From CAIQQQ01 sp040399685 (GTDB lineage: Bacteria > Pseudomonadota > Alphaproteobacteria > Acetobacterales > Acetobacteraceae): a stretch of DNA of 64,000 nt. Below, piece by piece: positions 32,654 through 40,530 of the stretch. The notes beneath the pieces were generated by a model. It saw only the letters and a program-made list of their open reading frames with translations. It did not search any database and was not told where the DNA came from. The stretch is from contig JBBART010000005.1 of assembly GCA_040399685.1 (NCBI GenBank), forward strand, positions 120,891 to 184,890. The letters run 5' to 3'. The position numbers and the translations under genes were made by a program. Each line of letters starts with the position of its first letter. Position 1 is the first letter of the stretch.

Positions 32654-33886
32654 ATGCGCCACGTGAGTATGGCGCTCGCCGCCCTCCTGCTGCTCAACGG
32701 ATGCGCCAGCACGCTTTACAATGTGAAGCCCGGTGCCACGAACGAGGCGGAATACGCCGCCCTGTTCCCGTATTACGTCGAGTTCTGCGCATTGTCCGAG
32801 ATCCGTAAATACCCCGGCTCGGTGGTGGATATCGAGGGCGGTGGGCCGGGCGGGCATTCGGTGCTCTACGTCAATGGCGTGTGCAAGCAGCGCCTGGGCG
32901 GTGATTTCGCGCTGGAGCTTTGCCCGGGCGACCCGAAGCCGGGGCAGGGCGTTGGCCTCAGCGTCAACGCGCATTACGCCAACGCCAACTGGACCGCGAC
33001 CGAGGGGCGGGATTTTTTCTTTCAAGGCGATCTTGCGTCAGGCGAGGCGCTCACGCTCGCTGCCTACGCCCGCACCCAGGCCCGTGCCAAGGCGCAGGGC
33101 GTGCTGGACGGCATCCGCTTTCATGAAGGTGTGATGGAGGATAGGCCCGCCGGGTTGTCGCCGCGCGACTATCAATACGAGATGTCGATTGCCACCGACT
33201 ACGCCATCGGCTTCGGCCGTGACCGCTACTGCGCACGCATCCCGATCGATCGCACCCGGATGGCAGGGGTGGTGCGCTATCTGAACGAGGTCAACGCGCC
33301 ATACCGGCGGGGCGAGCGGGTGTTCAACTGGGATGTGCTGCGCGACAATTGCGCGCATCTGACCCACAACGCGCTCGCGACCGTGGGCTTGTGGCGGCAT
33401 TGGCCGACCGATCGGTCGCTGCTGGTGGCGGCGTTCGATTTTCCGGTACCGAAGAACGAGTTCGTCAATCTGATGCGGCGGACCAACGACCTGCCGATTG
33501 CTGACGCCGAAGCGCTGTATGACGATGATGAAGTACGCGCCGCATTGCTCGACAAGAACTGGCTCGCCACTCGTCCCGGAGCGCTGGCCGAGGCCGAGCG
33601 GGCGGTGCCGGCGAACACGATGTATGACACGAAGCTGCGGCTGATCTTTTACGACGAGGCGATGTTCGGGCATTACCAGGAGCGCTTCGAGGCGATCTTC
33701 ACCGATCCGCGCTACACGGATCTGCGCGTCAATCTGGATTACTTTTCCGCGCTGTATCACCACATCCTGCAGGCAGGAACGCCGCCCGGCGATGCGGCCT
33801 TCGGGGCGCGCTACATCGGCCATATCGCCCGCGAGAATGATGCGCTGACAACCCTTCGCGCCCGGCTGGCGCGGAACAACCTCTAG
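32654..33886 (+). CDS. Lipoprotein with papain-like NC-H features, function unknown
   Basis: A 410-residue lipoprotein: signal peptide to a lipobox L14-N-G-C17. Domain 1 (about 55-130) contains GGPGGHSVLYVNGVC with H68. A charged linker follows, then DVLRDNCAHLTHNALATVG with C233 in an N-C-x-H context. The order His first, then NC, with GH-hydrophobic-hydrophobic after the His, resembles permuted papain-like (LRAT/NlpC-type) and DUF4105-type proteins. The C-terminal third (350-410) is helical. It abuts the hydrolase stop and precedes the ketosynthase, so it is part of the operon. Possible roles are acyl transfer or amide/ester cleavage at the cell envelope; no function is known to me. Confidence 0.7.
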   Translation: MRHVSMALAALLLLNGCASTLYNVKPGATNEAEYAALFPYYVEFCALSEIRKYPGSVVDIEGGGPGGHSVLYVNGVCKQRLGGDFALELCPGDPKPGQGVGLSVNAHYANANWTATEGRDFFFQGDLASGEALTLAAYARTQARAKAQGVLDGIRFHEGVMEDRPAGLSPRDYQYEMSIATDYAIGFGRDRYCARIPIDRTRMAGVVRYLNEVNAPYRRGERVFNWDVLRDNCAHLTHNALATVGLWRHWPTDRSLLVAAFDFPVPKNEFVNLMRRTNDLPIADAEALYDDDEVRAALLDKNWLATRPGALAEAERAVPANTMYDTKLRLIFYDEAMFGHYQERFEAIFTDPRYTDLRVNLDYFSALYHHILQAGTPPGDAAFGARYIGHIARENDALTTLRARLARNNL

Positions 33887-33899
33887 GATTCGGCCAAAG

Positions 33900-35087
33900 A
33901 TGTTTCCGCTGCGCCTCAGCCATCTGTGTGTGGCCACCAGCCTGGGCCTTGGCATCGATCCCTTGCTGGCGGCGTTGCGCACCGGCGCAAGCGGGTTGCG
34001 CCCTTGCACCTTTCAAGGCGCGACGGTTTTGACCCATGTCGGGGAAGTTGATGCACTGGACGGGATGCACCTGCCGGGATCGCTGGCGGCGTTCGCGTGC
34101 CGCAACAACCATCTGGCGGAACTGGCCTTGCGCCAGGACGGTTTCGAGGCGGCGGTGGCGGCGGCCAGGCTGCGCTATGGGGCGGATCGGATCGGGCTGT
34201 TCCTCGGCACCAGCACGTCCGGCATTCTGTCCACCGAGCACGCCTATCGGCAGCGCACCCCGGACGCCACTGCACTGCCAGCTGATTTCAACTACGAGAC
34301 CACCCAGAACACCTACTCCCTGGCGGCGTTCCTGCGCGCCCGCCTGGGGCTGTGTGGGCCATCGCTCGTGGTGTCCTGTGCCTGCGCCTCCACTGCCAAG
34401 GCATTCGGCAACGCGGCGCGGATGATCGCGGCCGGGCTGTGCGACGCCGCCATCGTCGGTGGAGCAGACACGCTGTGTCTGACAACGTTGTACGGGTTCG
34501 ACTCGCTGAATCTCACCGCCCCTGGGCCGTGCCGCCCCTCCGATGGGGAGCGGGACGGGATTTCGATTGGCGAGGCGGCGGGGTTCGTGCTGTTGGAACG
34601 GGCGTCAGCACCCCATGACGACGTGATGCTGCTCGGCATCGGGGAGAGCAACGACGCCTATCATATGTCCTCGCCGCATCCGCAAGGCGCCGGCGCACGG
34701 CGGGCCATCGAGCAGGCGCTGGCCTCGGCCGGAGTGGCGGCCTCGGAGGTCGGCTACGTCAACATGCACGCCACCGCCACGCTGGTGGGCGATTCCGCCG
34801 AGGATCACGCCGTGTTCGATGTGTTTGGCGACGGTGTGCCGTGCAGTTCCACCAAGGGCCATACCGGGCACACGCTTGGCGCGGCGGGCGTGGTGGAGGC
34901 GATCATCTCGGCGCTGGCGTTGCGCCACCAGTTGGCGCCCGGCAGCCCGCACACCCGCACAATCGACCCGGCGTTCCGATGCCGATACCTGCTGGAAAGT
35001 GCTGCGTTGCGGCTGGAGCGGGTGATGAGCAACTCGTTCGGCTTCGGCGGCAGCAATTGCAGCCTGGTGTTCGGATTGCCGCGATGA
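33900..35087 (+). CDS. Beta-ketoacyl-ACP synthase of the aryl-polyene-like pathway
   Basis: FabF-type ketosynthase (395 residues) that condenses malonyl units onto the acyl carrier. The full Cys-His-His site is visible: C162 in SCACASTAKAFG, H290 in NMHATAT and H324 in KGHTGHTLGAAG. The N-terminus is shorter than FabF but complete, and the C-terminal SNSFGFGGSNCSLVFG loop is intact. ATG at 33900, 13 bases after the lipoprotein gene. Its TGA overlaps the next gene (ATGA), which encodes the presumed chain-length factor partner. Confidence 0.93.
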   Translation: MFPLRLSHLCVATSLGLGIDPLLAALRTGASGLRPCTFQGATVLTHVGEVDALDGMHLPGSLAAFACRNNHLAELALRQDGFEAAVAAARLRYGADRIGLFLGTSTSGILSTEHAYRQRTPDATALPADFNYETTQNTYSLAAFLRARLGLCGPSLVVSCACASTAKAFGNAARMIAAGLCDAAIVGGADTLCLTTLYGFDSLNLTAPGPCRPSDGERDGISIGEAAGFVLLERASAPHDDVMLLGIGESNDAYHMSSPHPQGAGARRAIEQALASAGVAASEVGYVNMHATATLVGDSAEDHAVFDVFGDGVPCSSTKGHTGHTLGAAGVVEAIISALALRHQLAPGSPHTRTIDPAFRCRYLLESAALRLERVMSNSFGFGGSNCSLVFGLPR

Positions 35088-35890
35088 TGCGCGTGTATGT
35101 CGACGGGGTGGGTCTGCTCGGCCCCGGACTTCCCGGCTGGCCCGAGGCCCGCACGGTGCTGAGCGGCAACGCCCCGTATCAGCCGCGTGATGTCGCCCTG
35201 CCGCAGGTGGCCCAGCTTCCGCCCGCCGAGCGTCGCCGCACCGGTGCTGTGGTGAAACTTGCCATCGCGGCTGGTCTGGAGGCCTTGGCCGATGCCGGGC
35301 GCGATGCGCATGACATGGCCACCGTGTTCACATCCTCCGGCTGCGACGGCGACACCATCCACGCCATTCTCACCGTTCTGGCCACCGAGCAGCGCGAGAT
35401 TTCGCCGACCCGTTTCCACAATTCCGTGCACAACGCGCCGTCCGGCTACTGGGCGTTGGCCTGTGCCGCCACCGCGCCCAGCACCAGCCTGTGCGGTTTT
35501 GACGGCAGTTTCGCCGTCGGGCTGTTGGACGCCGCCACGCAGGCGGTGGTGGACCAGCGCCCGGTGACGTTGATTTCCTACGACATGCCCTATCCTGAAC
35601 CGATCAACAGAGTGCGGGCCATCACCGGCGTGTTCGCCGTGGCCTTGGTGCTGACGCCGGATCGCACCCCGCACAGCATGGCCGTGCTGTCGTTGCGGCT
35701 GCGGCAGGGCGATGGCGGCGGCACCGCCATGGTGGAGCCGGGCCTTGAAAGGCTTCGGCGGGGCAACCCCGCCGCCCGCGGCCTGCCGTTGCTCGTGGCC
35801 ATCGCCCGGTGTGGTGACGGGGGCGGCGGCGATGTCGGCATCGAAGGGATCGACGGCGCGGTGCTTGAGATCAGCGTGGCGGCACCATGA
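35084..35890 (+). CDS. Ketosynthase-like chain-length factor
   Basis: Shortened ketosynthase homologue (268 residues) of the beta-ketoacyl synthase N-terminal-like type found beside active ketosynthases in aryl polyene loci. It has the VFTSSGCDGDTIHAIL and HNSVHNAPSGYWALACAATAPSTSLCGFDGSFAVGLLDAA blocks but no Cys at the nucleophile position and no C-terminal His pair, so it should be non-catalytic and set chain length as a partner of the preceding enzyme. ATG at 35084 (a second ATG follows at once). Overlaps both neighbours by four bases. Confidence 0.83.
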   Translation: MMRVYVDGVGLLGPGLPGWPEARTVLSGNAPYQPRDVALPQVAQLPPAERRRTGAVVKLAIAAGLEALADAGRDAHDMATVFTSSGCDGDTIHAILTVLATEQREISPTRFHNSVHNAPSGYWALACAATAPSTSLCGFDGSFAVGLLDAATQAVVDQRPVTLISYDMPYPEPINRVRAITGVFAVALVLTPDRTPHSMAVLSLRLRQGDGGGTAMVEPGLERLRRGNPAARGLPLLVAIARCGDGGGGDVGIEGIDGAVLEISVAAP

Positions 35891-36321
35891 TCGGGCGTGC
35901 GAATCTGGCCGCGCTGTTGCCGCATGAAGGGGCGATGTGCCTGCTGGATTCGGTGGTGCAGTGGGATGCCACACGCGTTCACTGCCGTTCGGCCACCCAT
36001 CGCGACGCCGCCAACCCGTTGGCCCAGGATGGGCGAATCGCCGCTTTATGCGGTGTGGAATATGCAGCCCAGGCCATGGCGGCGCACGGGGCGCTTTCGG
36101 GTGAGATCGGGTCGCGGCCACGGCTCGGCTATCTGGCCAGTGTGCGCGATGTGGTGTGCGAAATGGCGTGGCTCGACGGGCTTGCGGGAGATCTGGACAT
36201 CATGGCGGAGCAACTTCATGCCGAGGCGGGCAGGGTGATCTACAGTTTCAGTCTTGCCTGCGACGGTCAGGCCCTTCTGTCCGGACGCGCCGCCGTGGTG
36301 CTTGACGGCGTGATCGCATGA
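35887..36321 (+). CDS. Second hotdog 3-hydroxyacyl-ACP dehydratase (ApeP-like)
   Basis: Hotdog-fold protein (144 residues). The N-terminal LLPHEGAMCLLDSVVQWD carries the conserved PH..xM.LLD motif of FabA/ApeP-like dehydratases, followed by GVEYAAQAMAAHG with the helix Glu and a C-terminal YSFSLACDGQALLSGRAAVVL strand. It probably works with the FabZ-like protein at 27950. Overlaps the chain-length factor stop and the ketoreductase start by ATGA on both sides. Confidence 0.88.
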   Translation: MIGRANLAALLPHEGAMCLLDSVVQWDATRVHCRSATHRDAANPLAQDGRIAALCGVEYAAQAMAAHGALSGEIGSRPRLGYLASVRDVVCEMAWLDGLAGDLDIMAEQLHAEAGRVIYSFSLACDGQALLSGRAAVVLDGVIA

Positions 36322-37037
36322 GGCGCGCCCTCGTCACCGGCGGCAGCGGTGCGCTGGGGGCCGCCATCTGCCGGCGCCTGGCGCGTGATGGCCACCACGT
36401 GACGGTTCACGCCAATTCCGGCATGTCCCGCGCCGAGGCGGTGACGGCGGAGATCGTGGCGGCGGGTGGCATGGCGTCAGTTGCGGTGTTTGACGTGACC
36501 GATGCGGCCGCCACGTCCGACGCCCTGGCGCGGCTGCTGGTGGACGGGCCGATCGAGATTTTGGTCAACAACGCCGGCATCCACGACGACGCGGTGATGC
36601 CCGGCATGCGCGCCGACCAGTGGAACCGGGTGATCGACGTGTCGCTGAACGGCTTCTTCAACGTCACGCAGCCTTTGCTGATGCCGATGATCCGCAGGCG
36701 CTGGGGGCGGATTGTCAGCATCTCGTCGGTGGCCGCCGTCATGGGCAATCGAGGCCAGACCAACTACGCGGCGGCCAAGGCCGGTCTGCACGGGGCCACG
36801 CGCTCGCTGGCGCTGGAACTGGCCAGCCGGGGCATCACCGTCAATGCCATCGCCCCCGGAATCATCGCCTCGCCGATGGCCGATGCGGTGTTCAGCAAGG
36901 CCCAGATCGACCAGATGGTGCCGATGAAGCGCGCTGGCACGCCGGAGGAAGTGGCCGATCTGGCCGGGTTCCTGGCGTCGGATCAGGCGGGTTATCTCAC
37001 CGCGCAGATCATCTCGATCAACGGCGGGATGGCGTAG
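36318..37037 (+). CDS. 3-oxoacyl-ACP reductase (FabG-like, ApeQ-like)
   Basis: FabG-type ketoreductase (239 residues): TGGSGALG cofactor motif at 7-14, NNAGIHDDAVMPGM, catalytic S137, Y150 and K154 (NYAAAKAG) and the FabG tail VNAIAPGIIASPMAD..VPMKRAGTPEEVADLAGFLASDQAGYLTAQ. Reduces the 3-keto intermediate before dehydration. Last rightward gene of the locus; its 3' end overlaps the convergent glycosyltransferase by 20 bases. Confidence 0.93.
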   Translation: MRRALVTGGSGALGAAICRRLARDGHHVTVHANSGMSRAEAVTAEIVAAGGMASVAVFDVTDAAATSDALARLLVDGPIEILVNNAGIHDDAVMPGMRADQWNRVIDVSLNGFFNVTQPLLMPMIRRRWGRIVSISSVAAVMGNRGQTNYAAAKAGLHGATRSLALELASRGITVNAIAPGIIASPMADAVFSKAQIDQMVPMKRAGTPEEVADLAGFLASDQAGYLTAQIISINGGMA

Positions 37038-37776
37038 CGTCTGCCTTGCGGCGCTGGGACAGCATTTCGCCCAGCAGGCGGAGATACATGAACGCCAGCA
37101 CCAGATTGTCGCGCAGATAATGGAAATGCGACACGCCGCCCTCCGTTGGGCGGAAATACCGCACCTTGGTCGGGAAGTTGATCGGCCGCACGCCGCGCCA
37201 GCAGAGTCGGATGGCGGCCTCGGGGTCGAAGTCGAACCGGCGCATCCAGCGCGTGGCGGCGAACGCTTCCAGTAGTGGGGCGATCGGATAGACGCGCAAG
37301 CCGAACAGCGAATCCCCGATTCCGGCCCAGAATGTTTCCACATTCGCCAGGAAATTGGCTGCCCGCCGCCCCAGCACCCGCACCCGCGGCGCGCTGGCGT
37401 CGAAAATTGGCGTGCCGAGCACCATCGCATCCGGGCGTTCTGCGGACAGCGTCATCATCGTGGGAATGTCGGCGGCATTGTGCTGACCATCGGAATCCAT
37501 CGTCAGAACATGGGTGAAGCCCTGTTCCTGCGCCAACGCCACGCCGCGCAGCACGGCCGCGCCCTTGCCCTGGTTGGTGGACAGCACGATCACACGCAGA
37601 TCCGGGTTGGACGCGGCCACGCGCTGCAACGCCTCCGCCGTGCCGTCATCGCTGCCGTCAATCACCACCCAGACCGGCGCCCAGGCACGCAAGGCCCCGG
37701 CCACCGTCTCGAACAGACGCGGGCCGGTGTTGTAGCTGGGGATCAGCACCAGTCGTGTCGCCGACAGAGGCGGCAT
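37018..37776 (-). CDS. Family 2 glycosyltransferase
   Basis: GT-A fold glycosyltransferase family 2 (252 residues): LVLIPSYNTGP start, VIDGSDDGT nucleotide-binding motif, QGKGAAVLRGVALA, and the metal site MDSDGQH. The second half (RVRVLGRRAANFLANVETFWAGIGDSLFGLRVYP) resembles dolichyl-phosphate-sugar-synthase-like enzymes. In aryl polyene loci a GT2 domain, often fused to an acyltransferase, decorates or anchors the product. Here it is separate and on the opposite strand, coupled to the flavoprotein 11 bases upstream. ATG at 37776; the longer frame lies antisense to that flavoprotein and is rejected. Confidence 0.88.
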   Translation of the reverse strand: MPPLSATRLVLIPSYNTGPRLFETVAGALRAWAPVWVVIDGSDDGTAEALQRVAASNPDLRVIVLSTNQGKGAAVLRGVALAQEQGFTHVLTMDSDGQHNAADIPTMMTLSAERPDAMVLGTPIFDASAPRVRVLGRRAANFLANVETFWAGIGDSLFGLRVYPIAPLLEAFAATRWMRRFDFDPEAAIRLCWRGVRPINFPTKVRYFRPTEGGVSHFHYLRDNLVLAFMYLRLLGEMLSQRRKADATPSRR

Positions 37777-37787
37777 TGGCCGGGCGC

Positions 37788-39098
37788 TCAGGCTTTCCCA
37801 ACCGGCGCCGGAGAGCGGCCTGCCGTGAGATGGAGGAAGAAGCTCTTGATGAAATACACACCCTTGAACAACATCAACGGCACCTTGATCGGGGAATGCC
37901 CAAACACGTCGCCGGACAGCAGCGACAGCAGCGCCTCCTGCATGCGGAAGTAATTGCGCGGCGCCATGAACAACTCGCGCATCGCCGGGCGGTTCATGCG
38001 GTAGATATACCACGAGAAACGCGCCAGCGACTGGGAGACCGTCGCCTCGAAATTCCGCCGCGCGCGCGCACCCTCGCGGGCGGATTTGTGCAGGCAGGCT
38101 GAAACGACATCCGCCCCCAGGAAGCCGCCCTTCATCGCCAGATACACGCCGGTGGAGAACACCGGGTCGATGAACGCATAGGCGTCGCCCAGCATGATGA
38201 AGCGCTCGCCGGTCATCTGGTCGCAGCGATACGAGTAGTTGCCGGTGGCCTGCGCGTCGCCGCAGATCGTGGCGTCCTTCAGGCGTTGGGTGAGGGCCGG
38301 GCACAGGGCGATCAGGTTCATCAGGAAGCTGGTCACATCCGTGCCGCGCGCCTTGAGGAAGTCTGGGCTGCACACCGCCCCGATGCTGGTGGTGCCGTCG
38401 GCGAGCGGGATGAACCAGAACCAGCTATGGGCGAACCAGAACACGCTGATATTGCCCTCGGCCTTGTCCGCCAGGCGGTGGGCGCCGGTGAAATGGGCGA
38501 ACACCGCCGCTGATTTGTGGCGTGGGTTGCGCTGCTTGATGGCCATCTTGTTGGCCAGCAGCGTGTCCCGCCCGGAGGCATCGACCAGAAATTTGGCTAC
38601 GAATACATGCTCTTGCCCGGCATCGTTGCGTGTCGTGGCGCGCACGCCGCCGGCTTGGGGGAATTCCACCTCGCCCACCCGGCAGCCTTCGATCACGCGT
38701 GCGCCCTTGGCGGCGGCGTTCTTCAGCAGCACGTGGTCGAACTCGGACCGGCGCACCTGATAGGAATAGGAGTACTGCTTGTCCCAGGACTGCGCGAAAT
38801 CCAGCGTCATCGCCGCGTCGTGGTGCGGCGAGACGAATTCCACACCGAATTTCGGCATGCCGATCCGGGCCACCTCGTCCAGAACGCCGAGTTGTTCCAA
38901 CAGAGGCACGTTCATCGGCAGCAACGATTCGCCGATGTGAAAGCGCGGATGCTGGTCCTTCTCGACCAGCAGCACGCGGTCCCCTCGGCCTGCAAGAAGA
39001 GCGGCGATGGTGGACCCCGCCGGGCCGCCGCCCACCACGAGCACGTCGTATTCAGTGTCGTCGGATCGCATCGCTGCATTCGGCAAGGGGAACACCAT
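37788..39098 (-). CDS. Halogenase-like FAD-dependent oxidoreductase
   Basis: Flavoprotein of 436 residues in the tryptophan-halogenase/geranylgeranyl-reductase superfamily. The FAD motif is G23-G-G25-P-A-G28, followed by EKDQHPRFHIGESLLPMN, an RSEFDHVLL segment, a WFWFIPLADG segment that matches the halogenase WxWxIP motif, and GDAYAFIDPVFSTGVYLAM. A halogenase-type active-site Lys is not obvious, so hydroxylation or another oxidation is equally likely. The start may be the ATG at 39098 or that at 39071; no clear ribosome-binding site is seen. With the glycosyltransferase it forms the leftward tailoring pair of the locus. Confidence 0.87.
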   Translation of the reverse strand: MVFPLPNAAMRSDDTEYDVLVVGGGPAGSTIAALLAGRGDRVLLVEKDQHPRFHIGESLLPMNVPLLEQLGVLDEVARIGMPKFGVEFVSPHHDAAMTLDFAQSWDKQYSYSYQVRRSEFDHVLLKNAAAKGARVIEGCRVGEVEFPQAGGVRATTRNDAGQEHVFVAKFLVDASGRDTLLANKMAIKQRNPRHKSAAVFAHFTGAHRLADKAEGNISVFWFAHSWFWFIPLADGTTSIGAVCSPDFLKARGTDVTSFLMNLIALCPALTQRLKDATICGDAQATGNYSYRCDQMTGERFIMLGDAYAFIDPVFSTGVYLAMKGGFLGADVVSACLHKSAREGARARRNFEATVSQSLARFSWYIYRMNRPAMRELFMAPRNYFRMQEALLSLLSGDVFGHSPIKVPLMLFKGVYFIKSFFLHLTAGRSPAPVGKA

Positions 39099-39140
39099 GG
39101 GCAAAAGGAAGCGGGACTGAACGAGGCAGTATCATCAAAA

Positions 39141-39154
39141 TCGGAACGTTCCGA
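39141..39154. promoter_or_regulatory. Perfect 14-bp palindrome TCGGAACGTTCCGA
   Basis: Located 42 bases upstream of the flavoprotein start and 174 bases before the divergent binding-protein gene. A perfect even palindrome in a divergent promoter gap is typical of TetR/LacI-type operators; no cognate regulator gene is nearby. Confidence 0.45.
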
Positions 39155-39328
39155 ACGTGCCTGCGCGCTTCAGCCTGTGACCAGCAGCGTTGCCGCACGA
39201 ACCGCAATTGCGCAATAAAACGATAGGGCGATAGTTTTGGTTCCCTCGAAGCCAAAGCCCGGCCACACTCCATCCACGACCGATCCCGCAGCAAGCGGGG
39301 CGAACGATAAGAAGCAGGGAGCGTCTAT

Positions 39329-40522
39329 ATGAGAACCACACGCCGCCAGATTTTGGCAGGAAGTGCTGTCGCCGTCACCGCAGCCGCCACAGGCCTCGCA
39401 CGCCCGGCGTTTGCTGCGTCCGAACCCTTGCGCATCGGCTGGCTGGCAGCGCTGACCGGCGCGAGTTCTGCCCCCGGCATCGGCTTCAATCGCGGCGTGA
39501 TGTTCGCCGCCGATGCCTTGAACGCGGCTGGCGGCGTGAACGGCCGCAAGATCGAGATCATCACCCGCGACACCCAGGGCGACCCAGCCAAGGCGGTGAA
39601 CGCCACCCAGGAAATGATCAGCCAGCTCAAGGTCCATGCCATCTGGGGGCCAACCAACTCCGGCGAATCGCTTGCCACCACGTCCATCATGGCGCGGGCC
39701 AAGATGCCAAATATCCACCCGTGCGTCGTCGATTCGCTGATCGATCCGGTGAAATACCCCAACGCCTACCGTATTGCGCCCTCGAACGGGCAGTGGGACG
39801 ACGCGGTGCGCAATTATTGCCTCGGCGTGCTGAAGGTGAAGAAGGTGGCCGTGTTCGGCGACACCACCGGCTACGGCGTGTCTGCCGTCGCTGCCTCCGC
39901 GGCCGCGTTCAAGGCGGCTGGCGCTGACGTGGTGTCGGTGGCCAATATCGATGCCACCCAGCCGGACATGACGCCGGACATGCTGCGCGCCCGGGAGGCA
40001 GGGGCCGAGGTGATCGTCCTGTGGAGCGTGTCCACCGGCATGGCCGCGCGCCTGTTCAACACCCGCGGTACGATGGGGTGGGACGTGGCGTTCGCTGGCC
40101 ATCCGTCGCTGGCATCAGGCGAGATTGCAGGCCTGATCACCAAGCCTTCCTATTGGGAAAAGGTCTATGTCGTTGGCTATCGAAGCTGCAGCTACGACGC
40201 CAACGGCAAGCTGCCGGCGCGCAGCCAGGAATTGCTGGCCAAACTCGCCGGCAAGGTGAACCTGGACGACACGCTGCTGTGGTGGGTGGCCTGCGGGATC
40301 GACGCCGTCAACCTGGTGGCAAGCGCCGTCAAGGCCACTGGCGAGAGTTCCAGTGCGGCCATCATCGGCCATTGGAACACGCTGTCGCCGTATCCCGGCT
40401 ATTTCGGCGACTTCGTGTTCTCGGCCCAGCAGCATAACGGCTATCCGCCGGATGGGGTGGTGATGTCCAAGGCGAACTCGGCCAAGGCCGGCGCGTTCTC
40501 CCTGGCGCCTGGCTACGGCTGA
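39329..40522 (+). CDS. Branched-chain amino acid-type ABC binding protein
   Basis: Leu/Ile/Val-urea-type periplasmic binding protein (397 residues). N-terminal RRQILAGSAVAVTAAATGLARPAFA is a twin-arginine-type signal. The mature protein follows the LivK fold: LRIGWLAALTGASSAPG, AADALNAAGGVNGRKIEIITRDTQGDPAKAV, WGPTNSGE and YRIAPSNGQWDDAVRNYCLG. Members of this family bind amides, aromatic acids or ureas as well as amino acids; ligand unknown here. First of four genes of a complete importer. Confidence 0.93.
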   Translation: MRTTRRQILAGSAVAVTAAATGLARPAFAASEPLRIGWLAALTGASSAPGIGFNRGVMFAADALNAAGGVNGRKIEIITRDTQGDPAKAVNATQEMISQLKVHAIWGPTNSGESLATTSIMARAKMPNIHPCVVDSLIDPVKYPNAYRIAPSNGQWDDAVRNYCLGVLKVKKVAVFGDTTGYGVSAVAASAAAFKAAGADVVSVANIDATQPDMTPDMLRAREAGAEVIVLWSVSTGMAARLFNTRGTMGWDVAFAGHPSLASGEIAGLITKPSYWEKVYVVGYRSCSYDANGKLPARSQELLAKLAGKVNLDDTLLWWVACGIDAVNLVASAVKATGESSSAAIIGHWNTLSPYPGYFGDFVFSAQQHNGYPPDGVVMSKANSAKAGAFSLAPGYG

Positions 40523-40530
40523 GCACGGTC

